Below, piece by piece: positions 7,983 through 17,600 of a stretch of DNA of 50,054 nucleotides. The notes under the pieces are model-generated. The model did no database searches and was not told the origin of the DNA. It saw only the letters and a program-made list of their open reading frames with translations. Numbering within the stretch: the stretch's first letter is position 1; every line of letters starts with the position of its first letter. Origin of the DNA: Thermoplasmata archaeon (GTDB lineage: Archaea; Thermoplasmatota; Thermoplasmata; RBG-16-68-12; SOIM01); contig JAGLME010000029.1 in NCBI GenBank assembly GCA_023140195.1, positions 1 to 50,054 on the forward strand. The letters run 5' to 3'. The position numbers were made by a program, and so were the translations under genes.

Positions 7983-10900
7983 TCACTCTCCAGGTACCGT
8001 CCAGGTACCGCCCAGGATCATCAGGATCCAATATCCCTTTCCGGTCTCTATGCTCTGGAGCGGCGAACCACCAGGATCGTTGGGGTCGAACCACTTCCAA
8101 GGCATCTTTCTGTCAGTGGGATCGTAGTACATCACGATGAGGTACAATCCCGCAAGACCGTTATTATCGAGTACATCTGGCAAAGCGCCAGGAGTGTCCA
8201 ACAGGTTGGGATATCCCACGAAGAACCATGAGTCCAGACCTATCGTCAGTACGATCGGCGTGCTCGTCGGCACACGGCCCACAGTGATGAAGTCCAGGTT
8301 GTTCTTGTCGGATTCCACCCGGATACCTTTTATGTTGTCCACGTCGGTCAGAGGACCTCCGACCATCGGCACCCATGAGAGCCAGGTCGCGGTGGCAGTG
8401 TCGTAGACTGAGACCTTGTTGATGTCCGCGGAAATGTCGCCGAACACGGCGCCCACCGTGGTATCATGCAGTTCGAACGGTATCGATATGTCGTTGGTTC
8501 CCTTGTGAAGCTGGTTGTAGAACTTGCCGACCTTGTTGGTGTTCGTTTCGGTCAGCCCGCTCGTGATGTTTATCGCCCTCACGACGTAGAAGTAGTTGTT
8601 CGTGTCAGCGGCTTCGTTGGGGTCAGGGTCGGTCCATGGAGGTGAAGGTGTCTGGTCGTATGGTACACCGAAGGTGAACCCGTCCACAGTCATCGACCTG
8701 AAGACGTTGAAGTGCACATCAGGCTCGGCACTGCCCGGGGTCCAATCCAGCTCCAGGTCGGGGCCGACGATCGATATCTGCAGGTTCGTAGGTGGCGGTG
8801 GCGGCAGAGACGGGAAACAGGTCTTTCCGGCTGCCCAGATCATCGAGTTGTAGAGGATCTGTTTGTCATCGCTGTTGGAGGACATCTCATGGGCGTTGGA
8901 GAGGTAGACACCTCTGTATGTGCCTGTGTCGTTGGCTACGATCGCCCCAGCCGAAGGCTCTGGCGTCGAGTTGCCCAGGTATTCGGCTCCGGTCTGCAGG
9001 TTCGCAGCGGTCCATCCTGCAGGGTCCGGAAGGGCACCTCCAGGAGTTGATGATATTCCACTGGCAGTCGTGAATGGATCTGCTATGTTGCAGAACACCG
9101 TGTGCCCTGTGTCTATCTGCTGGTAGTCGGTCACTCCGCTTGTATCAGTGTAAGGCTGAGCACCGTCTATTCCGAACAGTGGGGCCAATTGGCCGTGATT
9201 GATCAGGAAGTTGGTGTTCAGTACCGTTCCCGTTCCCATGATCCCGTGACCGGCGTTAACGTATGCCTGGATGGCCGTTATCTCGGCGTTGGTGAACTCG
9301 GATGTCGAAAGGCCGGTTGAGTTCGAAGAGGATATCAACAAGATGTCCGCGCTTGAATAGGTCAGGTCCAGTGCCGTGATGTCCTCCTTGTCCAAGTATG
9401 TGTAGTCTATGAGGACCTGATAAGGTCCGTAGGTTGCCCAGTTCAGGTTGAGATCGTCCCAAGGCGCCAAACCCGCGTTGTCTGTGCCCCACGAGTCCAA
9501 TACCATTATTATGATGATATTAGCGTCGATGACCTCGATGTTCTTGCACACCTCGTTGTTGGATGTGTCTATCTCGCCCACAACCTGCATTGCCTTCATA
9601 CAGATATTGTAGGTTCCCGGCGTTGCTGGCGGGTCCCACTGCAGGGTGACCGGAGTATTGAGGCCGGCTCCGAGCGTTGGGATGTTGGTCGAGTCCACAA
9701 CCGCGCCGTCCTCTGTCAGGACGATGTCGATTCCCGCGGTGTTATTATCTTCATCCACACTTGCCAGGTTGGTCAAGGTTGCCGTGATGTCCATGATCGG
9801 TGTCGGCTTCACCCTGTCGGGGCCAATGATGCTTGACATTGACACGTCATGTGCAATTATCTGGTACTGGCTCCATGCCAGTGAATTGTAGAGGATCTGT
9901 TTGTCAACCGTATTGCCGAACCATTCGGGTATCCAAGAGATGTAGACCAACTGCTTGTATTCGACAAGCGCCACAGACAATCCGGTCGATCTTGCCACAT
10001 ACGTTCCTCCGAGGCTGCCCGGTTTCATGTCGGGATCATCCCAGGTCGAATCGTCGTCAGGGACGCTCGAGTAGTTGTTGCCTATGACGAACGGATCTGC
10101 AGCCACATTGGTCAGAAGCGGGTGGCCAGCGCTCTCGTGGTTCACATCTATCTCCGAAGGGAAGGTCTGATTGAACGTTTGATTGACGACTCCAAACATG
10201 TCCAATAAGGCGTCGTTGTTCGGTATTGAGTTATAGAACGTGGTTCCTGTAGCAACCAGTCCATGGCCTTCGACGGTGTACTTCTTGATGGCCGCTATCT
10301 CAGCATATGAGAGTTCGGACCATGCCCCTGCAAGGCCCAGTTGAGCCGACAATGAAATGAGAAGCGTGTCTGCCCCGGTGGCGACAATGTCCGCATAGGT
10401 TATGGAGGTCTTGTTCAGGAGTTTCCATTCTATCTCAAGTGGAGTCACTCCGTATGATTCCCAGTTGGCGTTGAGGTCCATCCAGGTCCCAATGACCGGG
10501 CCGCTCTTGGTGCCCATCGAACGGACAATCGAGATCTTCTTGGAGGCGACGTTCCTGACGCCTATTGTCTTGCACGCCTCATTGTTCCCGAGGTTGGTCT
10601 CTCCCTGGACCTGCCATGCCTCGATGCACACGTTGTAGTCGCCCGTCGCCCCGGGGACCCAAATGAAGCTGACTCCTTGCGATCCGCCTTGGGCTATTGA
10701 CGCTATATTGTCCACCTGGACATACGCTCCATCGATCTTCAGCCAAGCATCGACTCCGTTGGAACCATTGGTCTCGGCCGACTGGCCAAGGTTGTAGATG
10801 GTCGCGGCAACATTGACGTTGTCCGTCGGAAGCGCGTAGTTGGGAGCGCTGAAATCACCGACGCTGACGTCGTTGGCTTCCTGTGCACCATACACGTAAA

Positions 10901-12005
10901 GCCTGTCTATGAGCCATCCTCGGAACAGATTGTTCAGGAAGTCAATAGTGTCAAAATAGAATCTGAATCTAACAGTCTTGCCGGCATAAGGCGCCAGATC
11001 GAAATACTCCTTCGTCCAGTTGTCAGTACCAGTTGTTCTCCAAAGGGCTTGCTCCACCCAAACGCCCGGGTTCGACGTGTCCTCAACGAGGAACCTTGCC
11101 TCGTCAGCCCCCACCTGGTTCTCGGTTCGGAGGTCTTGCCAGAAGCTCATTGCGGGGTCGCTGTATCCAGACAGATCGATACTGCCGGAAGTGAGGTTTC
11201 CGTAGTTCCTTACGCCCTGTATTGGGCCTATGGAGTAATAGTAAGTGTTCACGAAGGACGGGTCGGGCTCAGTGACGTTCGCATACCACCAAGCAGTCGC
11301 AGGACTCTCGCTCACGTAGGACCAATACGTGTCCATGTGCCATAGTGGAGTCGGTCCTCCGCTGAAGGTCCAGCTTCCCTGACCGCTCTCCATCTCGTCA
11401 CTCCATATGACGGTCTTCACGGTCGTTTCTGAACCCGCTGGAGTTGTGATAGTAGGCGCCGGATCGGCACAGACGATCGCTGTCATTTCCATACCGAACG
11501 TAACACCCTCTGTTCCAGCTGCAACATCAATGTAAACTGTAACATACTTGGGACTGAAAGGTCCCACACTATAGCCGCTAAACGTCATCAGTTGCGGGAA
11601 AGATGGGCTGGATACCGTTGATAGAACGCCGAAGTTGGACGTTTCAACTTCGCTCCAATCCATATCCACTTCACCATCAAGATCGTTGAAAATGAATATC
11701 TTCTCGATGTCCGCGTCCGCCGCGGTCGAACCCGCGGTGAAATCGAACGTCATGCTGGTGATGCTAACAGCTTGATCCTGGGGCTGAAGCGTCAAATGCA
11801 GTGTCGTTATGTTGTTGTCTTGGGGGAACACTCCTTCCGGAGGAGCCGCGTCCGCCCCGGTCACGTCAAGTTGGATAACCGCCACAACGTTCGTCGATGC
11901 GAACGCAAAGATAGCGGCAAATGTCGCAACCACCATTACAACACACACGATCACAGACGAGGCTTTCTTAAAATCCTTCTCACTATCAGAACGCGTATTG
12001 AACAT
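7983..12005 (-). CDS. Secreted giant protein A1: MAM-like, CARDB, duplicated ThuA/GATase-like and paired C-terminal modules
   Basis: The protein has 1340 residues. The order is: signal segment (about 15-38); beta-rich N-domain; a MAM/immune-inhibitor-A-like lectin fold (about 202-375, starting DEMESGQGSW); a CARDB Ig-like domain; a Rossmann-like ThuA/glutamine-amidotransferase-like domain (from about 488); CARDB; a second copy of that domain (from about 832, with VLDSWGTD); a fibronectin-III-like domain; and two C-terminal modules (about 1168-1255 and 1257-1340) ending near GKGYWI. It is a paralogue of the genes at 14681-18796 and 19317-23363. There is no C-terminal TM helix. ATG at 12005 is chosen over a longer TTG ORF because GGAGGTCA lies 7 nt before it. 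Its promoter carries the GTCAAARSGTTGTTCCAA element. It is likely a surface or secreted binding protein; the ligand is unknown. Confidence 0.85.
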   Translation of the reverse strand: MFNTRSDSEKDFKKASSVIVCVVMVVATFAAIFAFASTNVVAVIQLDVTGADAAPPEGVFPQDNNITTLHLTLQPQDQAVSITSMTFDFTAGSTAADADIEKIFIFNDLDGEVDMDWSEVETSNFGVLSTVSSPSFPQLMTFSGYSVGPFSPKYVTVYIDVAAGTEGVTFGMEMTAIVCADPAPTITTPAGSETTVKTVIWSDEMESGQGSWTFSGGPTPLWHMDTYWSYVSESPATAWWYANVTEPDPSFVNTYYYSIGPIQGVRNYGNLTSGSIDLSGYSDPAMSFWQDLRTENQVGADEARFLVEDTSNPGVWVEQALWRTTGTDNWTKEYFDLAPYAGKTVRFRFYFDTIDFLNNLFRGWLIDRLYVYGAQEANDVSVGDFSAPNYALPTDNVNVAATIYNLGQSAETNGSNGVDAWLKIDGAYVQVDNIASIAQGGSQGVSFIWVPGATGDYNVCIEAWQVQGETNLGNNEACKTIGVRNVASKKISIVRSMGTKSGPVIGTWMDLNANWESYGVTPLEIEWKLLNKTSITYADIVATGADTLLISLSAQLGLAGAWSELSYAEIAAIKKYTVEGHGLVATGTTFYNSIPNNDALLDMFGVVNQTFNQTFPSEIDVNHESAGHPLLTNVAADPFVIGNNYSSVPDDDSTWDDPDMKPGSLGGTYVARSTGLSVALVEYKQLVYISWIPEWFGNTVDKQILYNSLAWSQYQIIAHDVSMSSIIGPDRVKPTPIMDITATLTNLASVDEDNNTAGIDIVLTEDGAVVDSTNIPTLGAGLNTPVTLQWDPPATPGTYNICMKAMQVVGEIDTSNNEVCKNIEVIDANIIIIMVLDSWGTDNAGLAPWDDLNLNWATYGPYQVLIDYTYLDKEDITALDLTYSSADILLISSSNSTGLSTSEFTNAEITAIQAYVNAGHGIMGTGTVLNTNFLINHGQLAPLFGIDGAQPYTDTSGVTDYQQIDTGHTVFCNIADPFTTASGISSTPGGALPDPAGWTAANLQTGAEYLGNSTPEPSAGAIVANDTGTYRGVYLSNAHEMSSNSDDKQILYNSMIWAAGKTCFPSLPPPPPTNLQISIVGPDLELDWTPGSAEPDVHFNVFRSMTVDGFTFGVPYDQTPSPPWTDPDPNEAADTNNYFYVVRAINITSGLTETNTNKVGKFYNQLHKGTNDISIPFELHDTTVGAVFGDISADINKVSVYDTATATWLSWVPMVGGPLTDVDNIKGIRVESDKNNLDFITVGRVPTSTPIVLTIGLDSWFFVGYPNLLDTPGALPDVLDNNGLAGLYLIVMYYDPTDRKMPWKWFDPNDPGGSPLQSIETGKGYWILMILGGTWTVPGE

Positions 12006-12072
12006 TCTTATGACCTCCTCTCCTAACCACAGTAATGCCACAATAGGGGACTTTCGGGATTGTATCCATTTC

Positions 12073-12105
12073 AGATATAAAAAAATGTTGGAACAACGTT
12101 TTGAC
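12073..12105 (-). promoter_or_regulatory. Promoter of protein A1: TATA box plus 18-nt conserved element
   Basis: On the minus strand GTCAAAACGTTGTTCCAA (12105-12088) is followed after a few bases by TTTTTTTATATC (to 12073). This lies about 70-80 nt before the ATG at 12005. The same element, differing at one or two positions, precedes TATA boxes at 12204-12221 and 18884-18901. Its place directly upstream of TATA is where archaeal activators bind or where a BRE would be. Confidence 0.7.
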
Positions 12106-12189
12106 GCCCACAGACCCAGACTGGGAGCCAAATACGTTGTTTCCGTCTAGGGGAAGGATCTCTCTCACCGCTCTATCAACAGTCCTTGG

Positions 12190-12221
12190 TATATAATATA
12201 AAATTGGAACAACCTTTTGAC
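12190..12221 (-). promoter_or_regulatory. Second copy of the 18-nt element with its own TATA box
   Basis: GTCAAAAGGTTGTTCCAA (12221-12204 on the minus strand) is followed directly by TTTTATATTATATA (to about 12190). It lies about 115 nt upstream of the first copy. It may be a second start site for the same gene, giving a leader of about 165 nt, or drive a short RNA. A 60-codon GTG-started ORF from 12168 begins near the predicted start site but has no other support. Confidence 0.6.
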
Positions 12222-12258
12222 CGAGCCACTTCTAGATGGACGCCCCACAATACGGGTC

Positions 12259-14640
12259 TCACTGTTTCCTGCTCAGATCCTGATATTCGAGGCTGGAACC
12301 GTTCTTCGCCACCGAGAGCAGGCCCACCTTCTTCAGTGACTTTATGTGATAGTTCACCACCTGCTTGCTGGTCCCCAACGCCTCTGCGATCTCTGTCTGT
12401 GTCAGGCTCGGACTCTGCCTGATCATCTTGAGAATGGCCTTCTGGATCATGCTCGCTTTCGTCCTTCTCTCCGCGGCCACTCCTGCGGGGTAGAACCTCT
12501 TGTTCCTCCCATCCACGCGGGAGGCCACGAAGCCCTCTCTCTCGAGAATGTACAGGTGGTGCGTCAGGGTGCCGTTCTCCACGCCCATGGCCTTCTTGAT
12601 GGAAGAATAGTTCTCGCCCGGATACGCCATTATGTACCCGTAGATCTGACCCCTGAGGAACTGGTTGAGCACCTTCTCCCTGCTAAGCTTGGAATACAGC
12701 GGCACCAGGAAGTACAGGTAGAACCTGAACCTTCCGTACTCGGTGAAGCCCGCTAACGCGCCCAACACGACCGTGGTCACCCCCATCGCACCCAGGATGA
12801 GCATCAGGTTGTCCTGTGGTTCCAGCTCCCTCTCGAGTACTCTTACGTAGAATATCTGTACGTCGCTGTCTTCGCCGTCGGTAACATAAATGAATATCAG
12901 GTTCTGTCCTTTCTGCCAGTCCTCTGGGGTCCAGGTCACCAAACCGGTGTTTTGATCTATTGCCATGCCTGCCGGAGAGTTCACCAGTGAGTATGAGAGA
13001 ACATCATCCCCGTCAGGGTCATATGCCTCAGCGTAGTAGAAATAGCTCTCACCCACCTCGCCGACCTCTATGGGTTCTCTGATGAAGTATGGAGGGTTGT
13101 TCACAACCACTGGGACAGGAAAGGCGATTCTGAACCACAATTCCCCGCTTGCGGTGTTCCCGATATTGTCTTTGACAATGAAGCTGATGTTGTAGTGTTT
13201 CTCATCTGAGAAGGCGATCCTTCCAACGTAGTCGCGGAAGGAGGCTCCGTCCGATGAATACCCAAGGCTCTCGACACCCGATCCAGAATCGCTGGCTGCA
13301 AGCTCGAGGTAGGTTTCCGAGTCCATTGTGACAGGGTTCGAACCGTCCCCATCTGGGTCCAAGGTCATTGTTACGGTTGGTGCAGTCGTGTCAAGGCTGA
13401 ACTCGTCTGAGTTGTTTCCTTCTAGGTTCCCCGCCTGATCGAAGCTGTAGAACCAGATTGTGTTCAACCCTTCATCGGTCAAACCGAACGGCGTCTGTGT
13501 GTAGAGTGTCCACGCTCCCCCGTTGATTGCATACTTGGTCTGTACGGGTTCCGTGCCTCCGGGTGAAACGTCAAATGAGAATTGGGTCGTCGACCCGATG
13601 TACTTGGGCGCCGTTCCGCAAGTCGGTCCCGAGATCACCAGGGTTGTCACTGGTTTCTCTTCATCGACAAGCGTCAAATGCGCCACACTATTGGTTTGGA
13701 CCCAGAACTGTCCGAGGCTATCGTCCGTGTATCCGAGCTTGGATGCGGTGATGACATGGGGCGTATGGAACGTCCTGTTCTCTCCGAAGAACCCGAAATT
13801 GTCAACATATTCGGTGGCAATCAGTCTCAAAGTCCCGTCACTGTCTGTGAAGCCGCTGTTGGTTGCGGTCCCATTGGCATTGTCTTCCAGAAGGACACTG
13901 GCCCCCTCGATCTTCTCTCCGATGGAGTTGTCCACATGGACATCCAAGAACCACTGCCTCTCGATGTGTGCGGTCGGGTCCCCCATCTTGGTCTTGGTCG
14001 AGTTGTAGGTCGTGTTGAGAGCCGTCACCCATGATGTTCCCGAGACATCGAAATCGAAATGCGACATCCCCGAGAACAAGTTGCAGTTCTCGAAGACCGG
14101 ATTCGAGGCTGGACCGCTCCGGGAATCCACTACGACTGCGGTCCTGAACGCTCCTATCTCAGAGCTCACCAACCGTGGCGATGAAGAGGATATGTGCATC
14201 CCAGTGCGGGCTACGCCTATCACCACGTGCTCAAGCACCGAACCTTCGTCCTCCACGAAGTCCAGCGATCTCCAAGTGTTACCATATGCAGATCCAGGGT
14301 CCAGAGTGAATTGAATGGGTTCGTCGGATGTTCCGTTGGCGATCATCTTCCCCTTTACATCAATTCCCAGGTTCTCTTTGAGGAACACGACGGCGCCTGC
14401 CTCGATGTACAGCGTTTGACTTTGATTCACGACGAAGTCCTGGCCCGAAATCACGATTGGCAGGCCCTTGGTCCAGAATATGTCATCCAGCCCTACAGGA
14501 GGTTCGTCCTCGCCAGCAGCGAAGGGACTGAAGGAAACGGCACCCAAAGAGAGCAGAACAGCACCCAGTAGCACCGCTACAGTTATCCTCGTTCGTGAGG
14601 AGATTTCCTCATCTCTACCCTTGCCACAACTGTTTGTCAT
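12259..14640 (-). CDS. Membrane-bound one-component regulator: beta-helix/Ig ectodomain, TM helix, two cytoplasmic winged-helix domains
   Basis: The protein has 793 residues: signal/anchor (about 18-42); right-handed beta-helix-like region (45-190, with YIEAGAVVFLKENL); a carboxypeptidase-regulatory-like segment (235-320); Ig-like domains (335-510); a putative-Ig (He_PIG-like) domain (517-605, with YYAEAYDPDGDD); and a TM helix (about 611-632). The cytoplasmic part carries two tandem winged helices: one at about 657-720 (YSSIKKAMGVENGTLTHHLY ... FYP) and one at 727-785 (LTQTEIAEALGTSKQVVNYH). Membrane-tethered winged-helix proteins of this kind are known in archaea as presumed transcription regulators. 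ATG at 14640 is preceded by GAGGT. It starts 40 nt after the upstream surface gene, so the two probably form an operon. The target and signal are inferred, not known. Confidence 0.85.
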   Translation of the reverse strand: MTNSCGKGRDEEISSRTRITVAVLLGAVLLSLGAVSFSPFAAGEDEPPVGLDDIFWTKGLPIVISGQDFVVNQSQTLYIEAGAVVFLKENLGIDVKGKMIANGTSDEPIQFTLDPGSAYGNTWRSLDFVEDEGSVLEHVVIGVARTGMHISSSSPRLVSSEIGAFRTAVVVDSRSGPASNPVFENCNLFSGMSHFDFDVSGTSWVTALNTTYNSTKTKMGDPTAHIERQWFLDVHVDNSIGEKIEGASVLLEDNANGTATNSGFTDSDGTLRLIATEYVDNFGFFGENRTFHTPHVITASKLGYTDDSLGQFWVQTNSVAHLTLVDEEKPVTTLVISGPTCGTAPKYIGSTTQFSFDVSPGGTEPVQTKYAINGGAWTLYTQTPFGLTDEGLNTIWFYSFDQAGNLEGNNSDEFSLDTTAPTVTMTLDPDGDGSNPVTMDSETYLELAASDSGSGVESLGYSSDGASFRDYVGRIAFSDEKHYNISFIVKDNIGNTASGELWFRIAFPVPVVVNNPPYFIREPIEVGEVGESYFYYAEAYDPDGDDVLSYSLVNSPAGMAIDQNTGLVTWTPEDWQKGQNLIFIYVTDGEDSDVQIFYVRVLERELEPQDNLMLILGAMGVTTVVLGALAGFTEYGRFRFYLYFLVPLYSKLSREKVLNQFLRGQIYGYIMAYPGENYSSIKKAMGVENGTLTHHLYILEREGFVASRVDGRNKRFYPAGVAAERRTKASMIQKAILKMIRQSPSLTQTEIAEALGTSKQVVNYHIKSLKKVGLLSVAKNGSSLEYQDLSRKQ

Positions 14641-14680
14641 GGTGGCAGACCTCGCCTACTTCGGATTGAGAGATCCGACC

Positions 14681-17600
14681 TTAACTTCCTGGGAGCGACC
14701 AGATTCCTGGCAGTGTCGTGTGCACCCAGATACCCATCCCTGGCCTGAGTTCGGTCAATGGGCTGCCGCCAGGATCGTTGGGATTGAACCATTTCCAGTG
14801 CTGCTTCTTGTCCAATGGGTCATACCACAGCACCAGGTCGTACCTCCCGGCCATTCCGTAGTTGTCCAGCGCGTCAGGAAGTGGCGTGTTCAGGTGTCTT
14901 GGGAAGCCTACGAAGTTCCAGTATTCGGACGCAAGTTCTTGGTACAGGCTGATATCGGTCATCGCGGAGACCTGTCCGACGCTGATGAAGTCAACTGTAC
15001 CGGCTCCGGGCTTCATGGTGACCCTGAGACCCATTGTGTGGTCGACGTCGGTCAATGTACCGCCGGTTGGGGTCCAGGTCTTCCACACGCCCATTTGGGC
15101 ATCGAAGGCCTCTATCTTATCGAATTTTCCTGTAAGCTGGCTGAACACGACCGACGTGGTCGTTGTCTGCTGAACGAACGGCAGGGATATCTCGTTCGTC
15201 TTGGGATACAGCGTGATGATGAACTTCCCAGCCATGTTCATGTTCATCTCTTCGTTCCCGTTCGAATCATATGCCCTGACGATGTAGTAGTAGTTGTTTG
15301 GCTCCACCACGCCGCCTGGAAGAATTCCCAGGTCCAGATCGATGTACTCGGTAGTGCCGGCAGGCACGGTGACCAGCGGGAGCCCGAGCGTGAATGTGTC
15401 AACGGTATTGGCTCTGTAGATGTTGTAGCCTACAAGTCCGGTGGATGGATTCTCTGTCCAGGTAAGCCTCAGGTCTTTGTCGCTATTCCACAGTTGCACC
15501 CACAGGTTGCTGGGAGCCCTGACGCTCGATCTTGCCCAGACCATCGCGTTGTAGAGCAGCTGCTTGTCGTTGGTGTTCGCCATTCTCTCCACGAAGTTGG
15601 TTATGTACACCGTGTTGTAGGTTCCTGGTTCATGAGCTATCACGGCGCCATACGGTCCCGCAGGGCTCTCAAGAGCCTCGTAGGTCCCGCCTGCCAGATG
15701 GCCGGGCGCCCAAGGCTCTGCACCTGTCATGATGAAACCTGGTGTAAGGGATGTTCCATTCCTCGTGTTGTAGTTCGGATTTATGTTGTAGAACAGCGGA
15801 TGGTTGCCCGCTGGGTTCTGGACCTGCATGTCATTGACCCTGTATGTGGTCATGTACTGGAAAGCGCTATCTATGCCCATCAACGGACCTAGCTGAACCA
15901 CGTGGGTCGGCAGCTTGTTTGTGTCGAACGAACCGCCCGTAACGATTAGCCCGTGGCCATCGTTGACGTAGCTGCTTATGGCAGCCGTCTCAGAGGCCGA
16001 GAAGGAATGTCCATCGCTAACTGGGTTCTCGTCTGGATGACCTGAATATGAGTTTGATATCAACAGTACGTCAGCGTTCATGTCCACGAGTTCCTGGTAC
16101 TGGATGTTCTCCTTGTTGAAGGTCGTCCAGTCGATGAAGACCGGTGTGGTGCCGTACAGGCTCCATTGGGCGTTCAGATTGCTCCAAGGTGCCAAAGCGC
16201 CGCTGTCGGTTCCCCACGAATCCAGGACGAACACCTGAACAGGAGGATTGTTCATCGATTTGACGATCTTGCACACCTCATTGTTGCTGAGGTCTTGGTC
16301 CGTGAAGCCTATTATGTCCGCCCTTATGCAGACGTTGTCGTCGTTCTGCACCGAGGGGGTGTATGACAGCGTCACCCTCTGGCTGCCTCCGGTCGCGGTC
16401 AGGAATATTTGGGTCGAGTCCTGCGGGACCGTGTTCACCAAGAGCTTGACATCAACGTTCTCATTGTTCTTCCCGATGTTCTTGACCGTTGCAGAGACGT
16501 TCACTGGATATCCTACCCTCGCGTAATTGGGTGCGACAATGTTCTCCGTCTTCACATCGTGGTCGAAGACCTGGTATTGGGCGTTCACCATCGCATTGTA
16601 GAGGAGCCGGTATACGTCGTTGTTCGGGGTCCTCTCAGCGGCGAAGGATATCATGTAGACGCCCTTGTTGATGACGATCGCAGCCTGTTGGCCAGGCGAT
16701 CTTGCACAATAGACCCCTGTGCTAATATCTCCCGTCGTCCAGCTGTTATCGCTCGGCGTCATTGTCGAATTGAACGGGAGTGAGAACGGGTCGCTCACGC
16801 CCTGGACCAACGGGTCGGTGCAGGACGATTCGATATCCATCGTGCTGATCGGCTCGTATCTCGCATATGCCTGGTCGGCTATGCCCACAAGGCCGGTCAG
16901 GTCGTTATTGTTCGGGATAAGCGCATTGAATACCGTTCCCGTAAGTATCAGTCCGTGTCCTTCAAGTGTGTACTTTTCTATCGCCGCCGTCTCCACATCG
17001 GTGAATTGGCCTCCCGGTGGTGCGACACCGTTTATGTATCCTCCCGAACTCGAGATGACAAGTGTGTCAGGCTTGGGACTCTGACCCGAGATGGTCGCGT
17101 AATCAAGTCCTGACATGTCCAGGCTCGAGTAGTCGATTATGACCTGATCGCCTCCGAAGCTCTGCCAGTTGGCGTTGAGGTAGTCCCATGTGTTCTTTGC
17201 CGCCTGGGTCGAGGTTCCCTGGGATCTGACCACATAGATGTAGTGTGCCGGTATGTCGCCGACCGTTACCGCCACGCAGTCCTTGTTGTTCCAGAGCTCG
17301 GTCTCTCCAGTCACCGGATCTGCTACCATGCATATCCAGTGCGAACCCAGTGTTGTTGCCCCCCAGGTCAGTGAGTGGATCACGTAGGTCCCGCTCAAGA
17401 GGGATGCGATTGTACCAGTGTCAACAGTCGAGTTGTCCACGGTCAATTTCGTGCCTATGTTCGTCTCATCGCTCGAACCGATGTTGTTGTATTGAGCTGA
17501 AACCGTAAGGGGGTTGCCGGGAGGGGCCACAACAGGCAAGGCGTCGTTATTGTTCACATGGATGTCATGTGCCAGCAACTTGCCGTAAACCACGAGGTCA

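Noticed and set aside
14468..15892. 474-codon plus-strand ORF antisense to protein A2 and the winged-helix gene
   Set aside because: It lies wholly on the opposite strand of two well supported genes with full domain structure, has no ribosome binding site or promoter, and its translation is rich in Cys, His, Arg and Trp with no recognisable domain: a shadow ORF.
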